A stretch of 34,764 nt of DNA from an uncultured Verrucomicrobiales bacterium. GTDB lineage: Bacteria > Verrucomicrobiota > Verrucomicrobiia > Verrucomicrobiales > Akkermansiaceae. Position 1 is the stretch's first letter, and each line of letters starts with the position of its first letter. The DNA lies in contig CALFVF010000021.1 of NCBI GenBank assembly GCA_937928735.1, positions 1-34,764 of the forward strand, in the 5' to 3' direction. The notes beneath the pieces are model-generated. The model saw nothing but the letters and a program-made list of their open reading frames with translations. It searched no databases and was not told the DNA's origin. Shown one piece after another: positions 24,074-32,141 of the stretch. Position numbers and translations under genes: made by a program.

Positions 24074-24104
24074 AGCTCATGCCATTGTAGTAATGGCATG
24101 AGCT
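24074..24104 (+). terminator. Terminator-like hairpin after leuCD
   Basis: AGCTCATGCCATT (24074-24086) and AATGGCATGAGCT (24092-24104) pair perfectly around GTAGT, followed by TTTACCTT. The 13-bp stem is strong; the T tract is short and interrupted. It starts 29 bases after the leuD stop. Confidence 0.75.
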
Positions 24105-24167
24105 TTACCTTGCACTCCCTATGTGAGCTCCAGTGCATGACTATCTAATAGTTTGACTTCTTAGCAA

Positions 24168-24180
24168 ACACTGTCAGTGT
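24168..24180. promoter_or_regulatory. 13-bp palindrome upstream of the C39-like peptidase gene
   Basis: ACACTG-T-CAGTGT lies 10 bases before the ATG at 24191, downstream of a TTGACT (24153-24158) that could be a -35. It may be an operator for the peptidase gene. Confidence 0.35.
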
Positions 24181-24190
24181 GTTAGGTATT

Positions 24191-25483
24191 ATGAAATTGG
24201 GTTTTTGTCATCTATTGCCTCTCATCACCTCGCTGGGTCTCACCTCTTGGGGAACCATATCAGCAGAAGAATTAAAAGCACTCGATGACGCTCTCACCAG
24301 CTCCCAGTTCTGGAAGCAAACACGCGAAGAATTCCAACAAGTGACCCCCAATATGGGCTTCCGCTGGACGTCCAATACGAAACAGAGCGCGCGCTCAGAT
24401 GGTCAAGCCATTGCCCTTAGTTTTCTTGATCGACCTGTCGGAGAGACCATTATTGGCTTCAATGACGAAACTCCCAGCACCTACCAAATTTCGATCTTTG
24501 CGCGTGGAGACAATGGCAATATTTCCAAAGAACGTTTTGAGAGCACACTAGAAGACTGGAAGTCTGCTCTAACTCAGTTCACCAAACAAAGCCCCCGCGA
24601 AATAAAGTCACGCGGCGTCATCAATATCGAAGGCTATAGCTGGTATAAGGAAAACATCCACTACAAGCTCGAATACAGCTTTCAAAAAGCCGTTCGCTCC
24701 AGAGACATTCCCTTTACTGGTGAATTTATCCGCCTCAGAGCCAGCTCACCAAACACGGCTGTAGCTAAAAAACAGCTTACTAAGAAAGACCTGCCTAAAT
24801 TTGTCAAAAAAGAGAGCAACGGAGACGTCTATATCCAAGGTGTACCCATGGTCGATCAGGGCGCCAAAGGCTACTGCGTTGTCGCCAGTACGGCGAGAGT
24901 CTTCGGCTACTACGGTATGCAGGTCGACCAGAATGAACTCGCAGAAATGGCTGGCTCCTCAGCAGAAAATGGCACCAATACCGATGAAATGATCGAGAAT
25001 CTCAAACGCACCGCCCAGCGCTTCAAACTCCGTGTCAAAACACACTCAGAACTTAGCTACGATGACATCGAAGACTTATCGAAGGACTACAACCGTTTTG
25101 CAAAAAAAGCAAAAAAGCAGACAGTATCTGAATCCAGAAGTTCCAACCTCTGGGATAATTTAGATCAATTCGACCCTGATGTGCTTAAGAGCACACGCCT
25201 AAGGAACAAAGCGAACTTTGAGCGCTTTAAGAAAGAGGTTCGCACCAGTGTCAACACCGGTATCCCGCTACTCTGGACACTCACCTTAGGCATTTACGAT
25301 GAACCTCTGCGTATTTCTCAAACGCGTGGTGGTCACATGCGTATGATCATTGGCTATAACTCAAAAACAGATGAAATCATCTTTAGTGATAGCTGGGGCG
25401 CAGGACACGAGGCGAAGCGCTGGGGCGCCGAAGAAGCCTACTGTGCCACCACTGGGCTCTACTCAATGGCGCCGTATCGCTAG
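24191..25483 (+). CDS. Secreted C39-like cysteine peptidase
   Basis: A 430-residue exported protein (start at ATG 24191; an in-frame GTG at 24179 adds four residues before the signal peptide). The signal is LGFCHLLPLITSLGLTSWG. Residues about 30-200 form a domain I do not recognise. The catalytic domain is papain-like of the C39 type: VPMVDQGAKGYCVVASTAR supplies the oxyanion glutamine and nucleophilic cysteine (about residue 229), GGHMRMIIGYN the histidine, and FSDSWGAGHE the third residue. A lysine-rich insertion (about 295-350) separates cysteine and histidine. Unlike classical C39 enzymes it has no transporter attached. Substrate unknown; it stands alone. Confidence 0.82.
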   Translation: MKLGFCHLLPLITSLGLTSWGTISAEELKALDDALTSSQFWKQTREEFQQVTPNMGFRWTSNTKQSARSDGQAIALSFLDRPVGETIIGFNDETPSTYQISIFARGDNGNISKERFESTLEDWKSALTQFTKQSPREIKSRGVINIEGYSWYKENIHYKLEYSFQKAVRSRDIPFTGEFIRLRASSPNTAVAKKQLTKKDLPKFVKKESNGDVYIQGVPMVDQGAKGYCVVASTARVFGYYGMQVDQNELAEMAGSSAENGTNTDEMIENLKRTAQRFKLRVKTHSELSYDDIEDLSKDYNRFAKKAKKQTVSESRSSNLWDNLDQFDPDVLKSTRLRNKANFERFKKEVRTSVNTGIPLLWTLTLGIYDEPLRISQTRGGHMRMIIGYNSKTDEIIFSDSWGAGHEAKRWGAEEAYCATTGLYSMAPYR

Positions 25484-25668
25484 GAAGTTCTCCCGATTTT
25501 CTCTCAGAGAGGCTCACTGGAAGAGTCTATTTTGAGAACAAAATCTCGCTATAGAGTCTTTTGGGTTAACGTTTTACCTCGATTTAAGGGGATATACAGC
25601 CTGTTCACTCCCTTCCTTATTGCAGAAACACTCTTGCTTCTGACAGAAAAATCACATTTCTTTTATAC

Positions 25669-25683
25669 TGGCACACCAATTGC
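25669..25683 (+). promoter_or_regulatory. Sigma-54 (RpoN) promoter of the ammonium transporter gene
   Basis: TGGCAC (25669-25674), five bases, then TTGC (25680-25683) followed by T matches the sigma-54 consensus TGGCAC-N5-TTGCW, with the invariant GG and GC exactly ten bases apart. Transcription would begin near 25695, leaving a leader of about 23 bases. Sigma-54 commonly drives ammonium transporter genes under NtrC-type activators. No NtrC-like TGCACC/GGTGCA site was found upstream; an ATTTTG/CAAAAT repeat at 25529-25544 is the only dyad there. Confidence 0.8.
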
Positions 25684-25692
25684 TGATCAATG

Positions 25693-25717
25693 GAGTCAAA
25701 TTATATCACACTGACTC
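25693..25717 (+). promoter_or_regulatory. Dyad in the leader, ending at the amt start codon
   Basis: GAGTCA (25693-25698) and TGACTC (25712-25717) pair perfectly around 13 AT-rich bases; the right arm touches the ATG at 25718. It spans nearly the whole predicted leader and could act as an RNA hairpin limiting initiation or as a DNA site at the transcription start. Confidence 0.35.
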
Positions 25718-27229
25718 ATGATAAATAAATTAAAGAACACTATTCTTACTGCAACAATCGCGTGTTTCGCTTTTTTTGCAACTACGACAAAGTCTTCTGC
25801 GGAATTCGATCCCTCAGCAGAAGGCTCGCAAGTGACAGCAGAAATGCTTGATTCTGACCACGATGACTACAGCGAAGGCTCAGTCGACATCATTGGTAAG
25901 GACGTCTACAAATACATCACTCTTGGTGGTGACACATCCAAACTCTCCGAGGAGCAAAAAGCTGCGGCAGAGGGCTACTACGACCGCTACCTTGACTCAC
26001 CATTCTTTGGCCTGAGTACAGTCTGGGTTCTTCTTTGTGCATTCATGGTCTTCATCATGCACCTTGGTTTCTCCTGTATTGAGTCAGGCATGTGCCAGCG
26101 CAAGAATACAGTAAACATTCTCTTCAAAAATGCCTTTATCATCTGCTCTGGCCTACTTCTTTACGGTCTCTATGGCTTCAATGCTATGTATCCTACAGAT
26201 GCGGGAGCTACTGTCATAGCAGATGGAATTTTCGCGATTGGTAAGCCAATCTCTGAGTCTATCAACGCTGGCAATGACCTTTCTTATGGTGGTACTAGCC
26301 TCTGCCAGACTGGCTGGGCTGATTTCATTTTCCAGGCTATGTTTGCTGCTACTGCTGCTACCATCGTCTCTGGTGCTGTCGCTGAGCGTATTAAGCTTTC
26401 TACTTTCATGATCTTTGCTGTTCTTCTTGTCGGTATCGCTTACCCAGTGACTGGTTACTGGAAGTGGGGTGCAGGAATGCTTGATTCTAAAGGTTTCTAC
26501 GATTTCGCAGGATCTTCTGTCGTTCACGCATTCGGTGGCTTCGCCGCTCTTGCATGTGTCCTTATTCTCGGACCACGTAAAGGCAAGTACACTAGCAATG
26601 GCATCAAGCCAGTTCTTCCTTCTAACCTTCCACTTGCTAACATCGGAGCTCTTCTCCTCTGGTTTGGTTGGTTCGGCTTTAACTGTGGTTCAGTACTCTC
26701 TGCTGACCCTGCAAGCATCTCTTATGTTGCAATCACTACAGCATTCGGTGCTGCAGCAGGTGGACTTGGTTCTATCCTAGTGTCATGGCTTGTTCTTAAG
26801 AAGCCGGATCTCTCTATGGCTCTCAATGGTATCCTTGCTGGTCTTGTGGCTATCACAGCTGGTGCTGATCAGTTCACTCTCTGGGGTGCTGCCATCTCAG
26901 GTGCTATTGGTGGCGGTCTTGTCGTAGTTTCTGTTCTATTCTTTGATAAACTCAAAATTGACGATCCAGTTGGAGCGATCTCTGTACACGGTGTTGTCGG
27001 GGTCTGGGGTACTCTTGCAGTAGGCCTATCTTTCCTCTGCAAAGCAGACTCGGAAGTATCTTTCGCTACTCAGCTTCTCGGAACAGTTTCTATTGGTGCT
27101 TTTGCTTTTGCTTTCTCATTCATCGTATTCTCCATCCTCAAGCTCGTCATGGGCGTACGTGTTGACGAAGAAGAAGAAGTGGCTGGCCTCGATGTTGCCG
27201 AGCACGGTGTAGCTGCTTACAACGAGTAA
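25718..27229 (+). CDS. amtB: Ammonium transporter (Amt/MEP/Rh family)
   Basis: A 503-residue inner-membrane ammonium channel. Residues 1-28 are a signal peptide (LTATIACFAFFATTTKSSA). An acidic N-terminal extension follows (about 29-92, including LDSDHDDYSEGS), then eleven spans. The pore residues are present: the aspartate and first histidine in DFAGSSVVHAFGG, and the second histidine in ISVHGVVGVWGT. The CIESGMCQRKN segment replaces the usual ETGLVRxKN. Codons are shifted to T-ending forms (GCT, CTT, GGT) compared with neighbours, suggesting strong expression. It is preceded by a sigma-54 promoter and followed by a strong terminator, so it is its own unit; no glnK lies beside it. Confidence 0.96.
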   Translation: MINKLKNTILTATIACFAFFATTTKSSAEFDPSAEGSQVTAEMLDSDHDDYSEGSVDIIGKDVYKYITLGGDTSKLSEEQKAAAEGYYDRYLDSPFFGLSTVWVLLCAFMVFIMHLGFSCIESGMCQRKNTVNILFKNAFIICSGLLLYGLYGFNAMYPTDAGATVIADGIFAIGKPISESINAGNDLSYGGTSLCQTGWADFIFQAMFAATAATIVSGAVAERIKLSTFMIFAVLLVGIAYPVTGYWKWGAGMLDSKGFYDFAGSSVVHAFGGFAALACVLILGPRKGKYTSNGIKPVLPSNLPLANIGALLLWFGWFGFNCGSVLSADPASISYVAITTAFGAAAGGLGSILVSWLVLKKPDLSMALNGILAGLVAITAGADQFTLWGAAISGAIGGGLVVVSVLFFDKLKIDDPVGAISVHGVVGVWGTLAVGLSFLCKADSEVSFATQLLGTVSIGAFAFAFSFIVFSILKLVMGVRVDEEEEVAGLDVAEHGVAAYNE

Positions 27230-27256
27230 GCTTAACTTAATCACTTGATTCATGCT

Positions 27257-27284
27257 AAGGGGCTAGTTTTCTAGCCCCTTTTTT
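27257..27284 (+). terminator. Rho-independent terminator of the ammonium transporter gene
   Basis: AAGGGGCTAG (27257-27266) and CTAGCCCCTT (27271-27280) pair perfectly around TTTT, and a T run continues to 27284. It begins 27 bases after the stop. This is the clearest protein-gene terminator in the window. Confidence 0.95.
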
Positions 27285-27702
27285 ATGCCTATAACTCTTG
27301 GTATTTCAAACTGTAGCTGAAAGCTCACTCTAGGATGAGAACACTTTTCTAACTCTAGTAGGAATCATCCACACAGTGAAGAAAGGGGATATCCATAACC
27401 TTATACCAATGAGGAAAACTAACTGGTAGAAGGCGCGAAGAGATTTGGTGGGAGATCAAGGCGGAACCCATCGGTGATGCGAGCATCTGCGGGTGGGTGA
27501 CAACGATGACATCTCGTCAAAGATCTAGCGAATTCGACCAGTTCGTTTTTTGAGTTGGTATTAGTGACCACTCTACACTGCACCATACAGACGGGATAAG
27601 CCTCCACGTCTGCCTCCTCTCACCATGCTCTTTCGGCTCAAAGTATAACACATGAACTCAACGGGTCATATTCACGGTGTCTACCAGGCGTAGAGTTTCA
27701 GC
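27285..27702. other. Gap between the amt terminator and the PEP-CTERM gene
   Basis: Apart from the MITE-like element at 27403-27561, this stretch shows a 6-bp inverted repeat CAGACG/CGTCTG (27588-27593 and 27607-27612) and no gene. It lies between a terminator and the 3' end of a minus-strand gene, a place where insertions should do little harm. Confidence 0.4.
27403..27561. mobile_element. MITE-like element with 29-bp imperfect terminal inverted repeats
   Basis: The left end (27403-27431, beginning ATACCAA and holding AACTGGTAGAA) and the reverse complement of the right end (27533-27561) agree at 22 of 29 positions, with shared blocks ATACCAA, AAAAC, AACTGGT and GAA. The 159-base element has a GC-richer centre and no transposase. 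TA dinucleotides at both outer ends could be a target duplication, as for Tc1/mariner-IS630 relatives, but this is unsure. A 62-codon minus-strand ORF across it (27419-27607) is not a convincing gene. Confidence 0.6.
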
Positions 27703-28035
27703 CTAGACCGTGCGTCTTTTTCGGAAGATCAATAAGATACCTCCCAGGCCAATGAGTATGGAAGTTGAGAGCTCTGGGACAGAGCGTGCTCTTTGCTCTT
27801 CTGATTCAGCAGTATTTTGCCGCTCTGATTGCGGAGATTGTTCTGCTATCACAGTTTCAACCTTCTCTTCTTTCTCTACTACAGGAGTGACTCCAGAGCT
27901 CTGAGCGGAGAGTAGACACGCTCCACACAAACCTGCTGCTAGAGTGACAGCGCAGAGTCGGCGAGCACCAGTGAGGCATGAGGCTATGACTGTGCTGGAG
28001 CACAAGGATGTCTTTTTGAGTACTGAGAGGTGCAT
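27703..28035 (-). CDS. Small PEP-CTERM-like sorted protein
   Basis: A 110-residue protein whose C-terminus has the three-part PEP-CTERM layout: VPEL at 86-89 (usually VPEP), a hydrophobic helix STSILIGLGGILLIF (90-104), and RKRR (105-108). The N-terminus has a long export signal (VTLAAGLCGACLLSAQS, about 30-46, after a basic and cysteine-containing lead). The mature part is only about 40 residues, rich in Glu, Gln and Ser. PEP-CTERM tails are handled by exosortase in bacteria that make exopolysaccharide. With so little between signal and anchor it has no catalytic domain. The proline-to-leucine change makes the sorting motif imperfect. Confidence 0.75.
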   Translation of the reverse strand: MHLSVLKKTSLCSSTVIASCLTGARRLCAVTLAAGLCGACLLSAQSSGVTPVVEKEEKVETVIAEQSPQSERQNTAESEEQRARSVPELSTSILIGLGGILLIFRKRRTV

Positions 28036-28105
28036 TGGGCGAATAGTATCAGTTTGGGGAGAATGATGAATAGCATGGGGTCTCGCTAAGATCTCGTTTC
28101 ACCCA

Positions 28106-28135
28106 CTTATTTTCATGGTGATCATGAACAATAAG
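28106..28135. promoter_or_regulatory. Extended dyad between divergent PEP-CTERM and moxR genes
   Basis: CTTAT (28106-28110) and TTCATG (28112-28117) mirror CATGAA (28123-28128) and ATAAG (28131-28135) around GTGAT. Eleven base pairs of symmetry in a divergent promoter region suggest an operator or leader hairpin. A second, smaller repeat, GAGGGC/GCCCTC, is at 28174-28179 and 28196-28201. Confidence 0.4.
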
Positions 28136-28270
28136 CAACCTCTCTACTTTTTGTCAAGAACGCTTCATAATTCGAGGGCTGTATCGATTTCTCACGCCCT
28201 CTAAATCAATTTTCTTCTCCCTAGGTCAGATTTAGTATTTCCATGAGACCATTTGTGCGAATACTTTACT

Positions 28271-29182
28271 GTGCTTAATCAAAAACTCTCACAACTCAGA
28301 GAACAACTTAGCCGTGCCGTCCTCGGCTCTGAAGAAGCGTCTTCTCTTCTGCTCGTTGCACTACTTGCTGGAGGTCATGCAATCATCGAGGGGCCTCCTG
28401 GAGTCGGCAAGACATCACTAGCGGCGACTCTGGCGGCTGGATTCCAAGGGAATTTTCAGAGAATCCAGTTTACACCTGATCTTTTACCTTCTGACATTCT
28501 AGGCTATAATCTCTATCGTCAGCATACGGGGGAGTTTGAGTTCATTGCTGGCCCTGTCTTTTCCCATCTTCTCCTCGCTGATGAAATCAATCGTACCTCA
28601 CCAAGAGTGCAGTCAGCTTTACTTGAGGCGATGAATGAAACACAAGTCACTATAGATGGTGAAACAAAACCACTCGAACAGCCCTTCCTTGTCATAGCAA
28701 CTCAGAATGCTTCCTCAAGTACGGGTACATTCCCTCTCCCAGAGGCTCAGCTCGATCGCTTCTTACTCTCTATTCCTATGAGTCTTCCTAACACAGAGAC
28801 TCAAAAACACATTTTACTCAAGCATCTAAAAAACTCAGAACCAGAAGAAACGACACCCTTCCTCAGTGCCGATGACATTCTTCAACTCCAGACTCTCACC
28901 AAACGTGTCCTCATCTCTGAGTCCATGGCTGATTATATCATCCAGCTCTGTGAGCGTCTGCGCGGACTAGCAGGCGGACACCACACCGTTTCTGTCAGAG
29001 CCTCTCTCGCTATTCTACAAGCAAGCCAAGGATACGCTATGTTAGAACAAGAAAACGCTGTCCTCCCTGATCATGTCCAAGCGATACTCCCACATGTGAT
29101 GAGGCATCGCCTACTCTGTGAAGACGGCTCTGACCCAGAGGACATCATCCAGCGCACCCTAAGAGATATCGAAGTCCCCTAA
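28271..29182 (+). CDS. MoxR-family AAA+ ATPase
   Basis: About 304 residues with Walker A GPPGVGKTS, Walker B LLLADEINR, sensor-type ATQNA and PLPEAQLDRF, all typical of MoxR ATPases, which remodel or activate partner proteins. The start is uncertain: GTG at 28271 (MLNQKLSQLREQL) fits the family, while TTG at 28253 is the only other in-frame start before an upstream stop. It is followed after 5 bases by a DUF58 gene and then a transglutaminase-like gene, a common three-gene set, so they should be transcribed together. Confidence 0.93.
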   Translation: MLNQKLSQLREQLSRAVLGSEEASSLLLVALLAGGHAIIEGPPGVGKTSLAATLAAGFQGNFQRIQFTPDLLPSDILGYNLYRQHTGEFEFIAGPVFSHLLLADEINRTSPRVQSALLEAMNETQVTIDGETKPLEQPFLVIATQNASSSTGTFPLPEAQLDRFLLSIPMSLPNTETQKHILLKHLKNSEPEETTPFLSADDILQLQTLTKRVLISESMADYIIQLCERLRGLAGGHHTVSVRASLAILQASQGYAMLEQENAVLPDHVQAILPHVMRHRLLCEDGSDPEDIIQRTLRDIEVP

Positions 29183-29187
29183 CTATA

Positions 29188-30303
29188 GTGCCCTCTATTT
29201 CACAAAAACCCACAGAACTAGGTGGAATACTCATAGCTAGTAGTATCGCTTTATTCATGAGTGGGCTCGCTCTACTCAATGGCTCTCTGAGTACTCTGGG
29301 GATTCTTGGAATCATCACTTGGGTGATTACCAAATGGCTTGCGAAATCAAACCTCAAAGGCCTCAGCCTCACGGCCAAGCTTCCACATAGACTGCATGCG
29401 ACACAGTCGATCCAAGGTCACATCCGCCTTCATAATTCACATACATTTCTTGATGCCTACCACGTCAATCTTCAGCTCCACTTACCCGGAGGCACGCCCA
29501 GAGAAATGTCTGCTCTATGGATTCCCTCAGCTGGTCATGCGAGTATGGATCTCCGGCTTCATATCATTCAGAGATCTTCTAACCTTCAGATCCCTGTGGA
29601 TATCACCTCCACGTTCCCTCTGGGTCTATGGACTAGCCAAAAAATAACAACTCTCGACCACCAGCTTATAGTCTACCCCAGAGTCATTCGCCCCGCCGAG
29701 TTCGAGACACAAGACTCTCTAACAGGAAGCCACACGAGTCATGTCCATGACACAAGGTCACACCAAGAACTCGCTCAATCTATCCGCGCCTACCAACCAG
29801 GCGACTCCCTTCGGCATGTGCATTGGCCAGCTAGTGCCAGAAACATAGCTCGAGGACAAAGTTTACTAACAAAAGAATTCGAGCCACCTGGATTTCTTCC
29901 TCAACACTGCCGAGTCATTTTCCACTCACACGTAACGTCTGGAGAAATACTACGCAGCGATCGCTTCGAAATGGCGCTCGCGCTCACTACAGGTACGCTA
30001 CACTTCTTGCGTGAACTCCAGATAAAAACGAGCTTCCAAGCAGATTTCTTACAGTGGAACACACGACCTTGTCACACCCACTCCCAGTACATCGAGTGCC
30101 TCACCTTATTAGCAGAAGCTCAGCGAGCGACTCACACCCAGAGTCACGAGCTCAAACAAATCGCACACTCCCTCACTCCAGGAGAATCACTCATTCTCAT
30201 CTCAGAAATGCCCGCAGAATCATGGATACACCTGCATAAGAATTTCCAGAAAGCGATTTACATCGATATTCGCCAGTACCAGTACCGTCAATTGAGAGGC
30301 TAA
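29188..30303 (+). CDS. DUF58 membrane protein
   Basis: A 371-residue protein starting with GTG. Two hydrophobic segments near the N-terminus (about 11-31 and 34-51) anchor it. A beta-rich stretch (60-165) follows, and the DUF58 signature is AYQPGDSLRHVHWPASARN at 201-219. Unlike the DUF58 protein at 13878, no DxSxS metal site is seen. It begins 5 bases after moxR and ends 14 bases before the transglutaminase-like gene. Its role is inferred to be that of the MoxR partner; the exact process is unknown. Confidence 0.9.
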   Translation: MPSISQKPTELGGILIASSIALFMSGLALLNGSLSTLGILGIITWVITKWLAKSNLKGLSLTAKLPHRLHATQSIQGHIRLHNSHTFLDAYHVNLQLHLPGGTPREMSALWIPSAGHASMDLRLHIIQRSSNLQIPVDITSTFPLGLWTSQKITTLDHQLIVYPRVIRPAEFETQDSLTGSHTSHVHDTRSHQELAQSIRAYQPGDSLRHVHWPASARNIARGQSLLTKEFEPPGFLPQHCRVIFHSHVTSGEILRSDRFEMALALTTGTLHFLRELQIKTSFQADFLQWNTRPCHTHSQYIECLTLLAEAQRATHTQSHELKQIAHSLTPGESLILISEMPAESWIHLHKNFQKAIYIDIRQYQYRQLRG

Positions 30304-30317
30304 CTCATTTCTAGTTT

Positions 30318-32087
30318 ATGCAAAAACTCATTTTAGTTCTCTATCTCCCTCTGTGTTACTTTCTCTTAGAAGGCAAGCTCTCTCATTCAAGCAGCCTCAA
30401 TGGAATCCTCGCACTCATAGCGACGCTTTTGCTTATTTTCCTCCTCTACATCACCAAACAAAAACAACCCTCAAACCCAACACTAACACCTTCTAGAAAA
30501 CCGTACTCTCTCGACTATCTTATTCTCACCCTCATTGCCTGCATCGCCCTTGGACTACTGTACACAACCTTTACACAAGGCCCAAAGACACTCCAATCAC
30601 TCTACTACACCTTTAGCTTTGATTCACATCCAGACCAGCAGCTAACGACAGAGCGCACCTCAGAACATTCTAATCACCGTATCACAGGCAGTGAACCTTG
30701 GTCAGAAACAGGAAACACCATTTCTGCGGGTGCGATCCAGAAATCAAAAACCACCCCAGAAGTCATCATTCAGTTAGACTCAGCTACTGATGCCCAACAA
30801 CTCAGCACTTCTCCGATTTATGTCAGTAATTACTCAAACCACCAATTTGATGGTCACCGCTGGAAGTCTTCAAACTCTGGTCAAACAATTATAGAATCTA
30901 ACAAGAATAATCTCATACCCCTCTCATATACGCACTCTAATTTATTTTCTAATTACTCATACAAAATACAAAGAACCTACCACCCGAACCAAGCCAACAC
31001 CATGGCTTGCCTGCAAGGAGCTCAACAAGTTTCAGGCATTCACAGAGTCACCCAAGTCAGCGATGGGGTCTATTTGCTCCCATCTCCAGAAAAAGGCCAA
31101 TCTAGCTACAAATACCAGGCACTGTCCGCTCCCGTTTATTTTCAACAAATTATCCAGCGAGGCTACCCAGTAGAAATAGAGCAGACAAAACCCATATACC
31201 TCAAACAAACTGCTCACACAGGGCTGGCTGACACACTAAAGCAATACTGTGAGACCTTTCGCCAATACCCCACCACACGAGAGAAACTGATTGCGATTCA
31301 GAAACACCTCCAAAGCACAAACCCATACACACTCAATACCTCAACACTTAGCGAACATAACCCAATCCAGGATTTCCTCCAAAATAACCGCCCTGGCTAC
31401 TGCACTCACTTCGCGACAGCCGCAGCACTCATTCTCAGAGAACTTAACATTCCAAGCCGTATGACCTATGGCTGGGCAGGAGGAACTTACTACCCCAAAA
31501 ACCAAGCATTTGTCTTCCACGCTCATGAAGCACACGCCTGGTGCGAGGTCTACCTCAAGCACTATGGATGGGTCATCTATGACACGACTCCACCAGATGC
31601 CACACCCTCACTCAATCAAGCCACTAATAATGAAAGCCCTCCTCCTGAGCTCACACCTCAAAATTTGACCCATCAAGACAACTCGGAGCAAGAACAAACA
31701 ACAAGCTATTCCAGCGCCCCTATCGCCTGGGTGAGCCTCCTTAGTTTATTCGGCATCAGCGTCATTATACTGATCATCTTAAGTATGGCTCGAAACAAAA
31801 AAAATCAAACCCTCCTAAGAAGCACCCCTCCTACCTCTCGATCTCACCAAAACTACCTTCATCATTTTTATCAAACATGTGGTCAAATCGGCCACCCAAC
31901 ACACACAGGCCGAACACTCTGCCAGCATATTGAACAACTCAAACAAGCAAATATAGAAGAGCCCTTCTTTGAAACACTTCTCAACTACCACTATCAAATC
32001 ACCTACCAGTGCCTACCTCAACAACTTGACCTTGAGAGAGAACTTTCAGAGTCTATCAGAGCGTGGAGCCAACAACACAATACCTGA
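30318..32087 (+). CDS. Transglutaminase-like membrane protein (TgpA-like)
   Basis: A 589-residue protein with three N-terminal hydrophobic segments (about 3-17, 28-46, 65-84), a large external domain, and a further span near 470-492. The transglutaminase-like core has a complete Cys-His-Asp triad: Cys362 in NRPGYCTHFATAAA, His406 in HAHEAHAWCEVY, and Asp422 in WVIYDTTPP. TgpA proteins usually have five or six N-terminal spans; here about three remain. The segment between anchor and core is long and polar. The last 90 residues are cytoplasmic. It closes the moxR-DUF58-transglutaminase operon. Its substrate is unknown. Confidence 0.9.
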   Translation: MQKLILVLYLPLCYFLLEGKLSHSSSLNGILALIATLLLIFLLYITKQKQPSNPTLTPSRKPYSLDYLILTLIACIALGLLYTTFTQGPKTLQSLYYTFSFDSHPDQQLTTERTSEHSNHRITGSEPWSETGNTISAGAIQKSKTTPEVIIQLDSATDAQQLSTSPIYVSNYSNHQFDGHRWKSSNSGQTIIESNKNNLIPLSYTHSNLFSNYSYKIQRTYHPNQANTMACLQGAQQVSGIHRVTQVSDGVYLLPSPEKGQSSYKYQALSAPVYFQQIIQRGYPVEIEQTKPIYLKQTAHTGLADTLKQYCETFRQYPTTREKLIAIQKHLQSTNPYTLNTSTLSEHNPIQDFLQNNRPGYCTHFATAAALILRELNIPSRMTYGWAGGTYYPKNQAFVFHAHEAHAWCEVYLKHYGWVIYDTTPPDATPSLNQATNNESPPPELTPQNLTHQDNSEQEQTTSYSSAPIAWVSLLSLFGISVIILIILSMARNKKNQTLLRSTPPTSRSHQNYLHHFYQTCGQIGHPTHTGRTLCQHIEQLKQANIEEPFFETLLNYHYQITYQCLPQQLDLERELSESIRAWSQQHNT

Positions 32088-32141
32088 TAGCAATAACTAT
32101 CACCTCTCTACATTATCTTCCATTAGCAGCGAGCACGAGTC

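Noticed and set aside
25532..25714. A 60-residue ORF upstream of the ammonium transporter gene
   Set aside because: It covers the sigma-54 promoter region and has no protein features.
27419..27607. A 62-residue minus-strand ORF with a CHRCHP motif
   Set aside because: It lies mostly inside the MITE-like element and reads through one of its terminal repeats.
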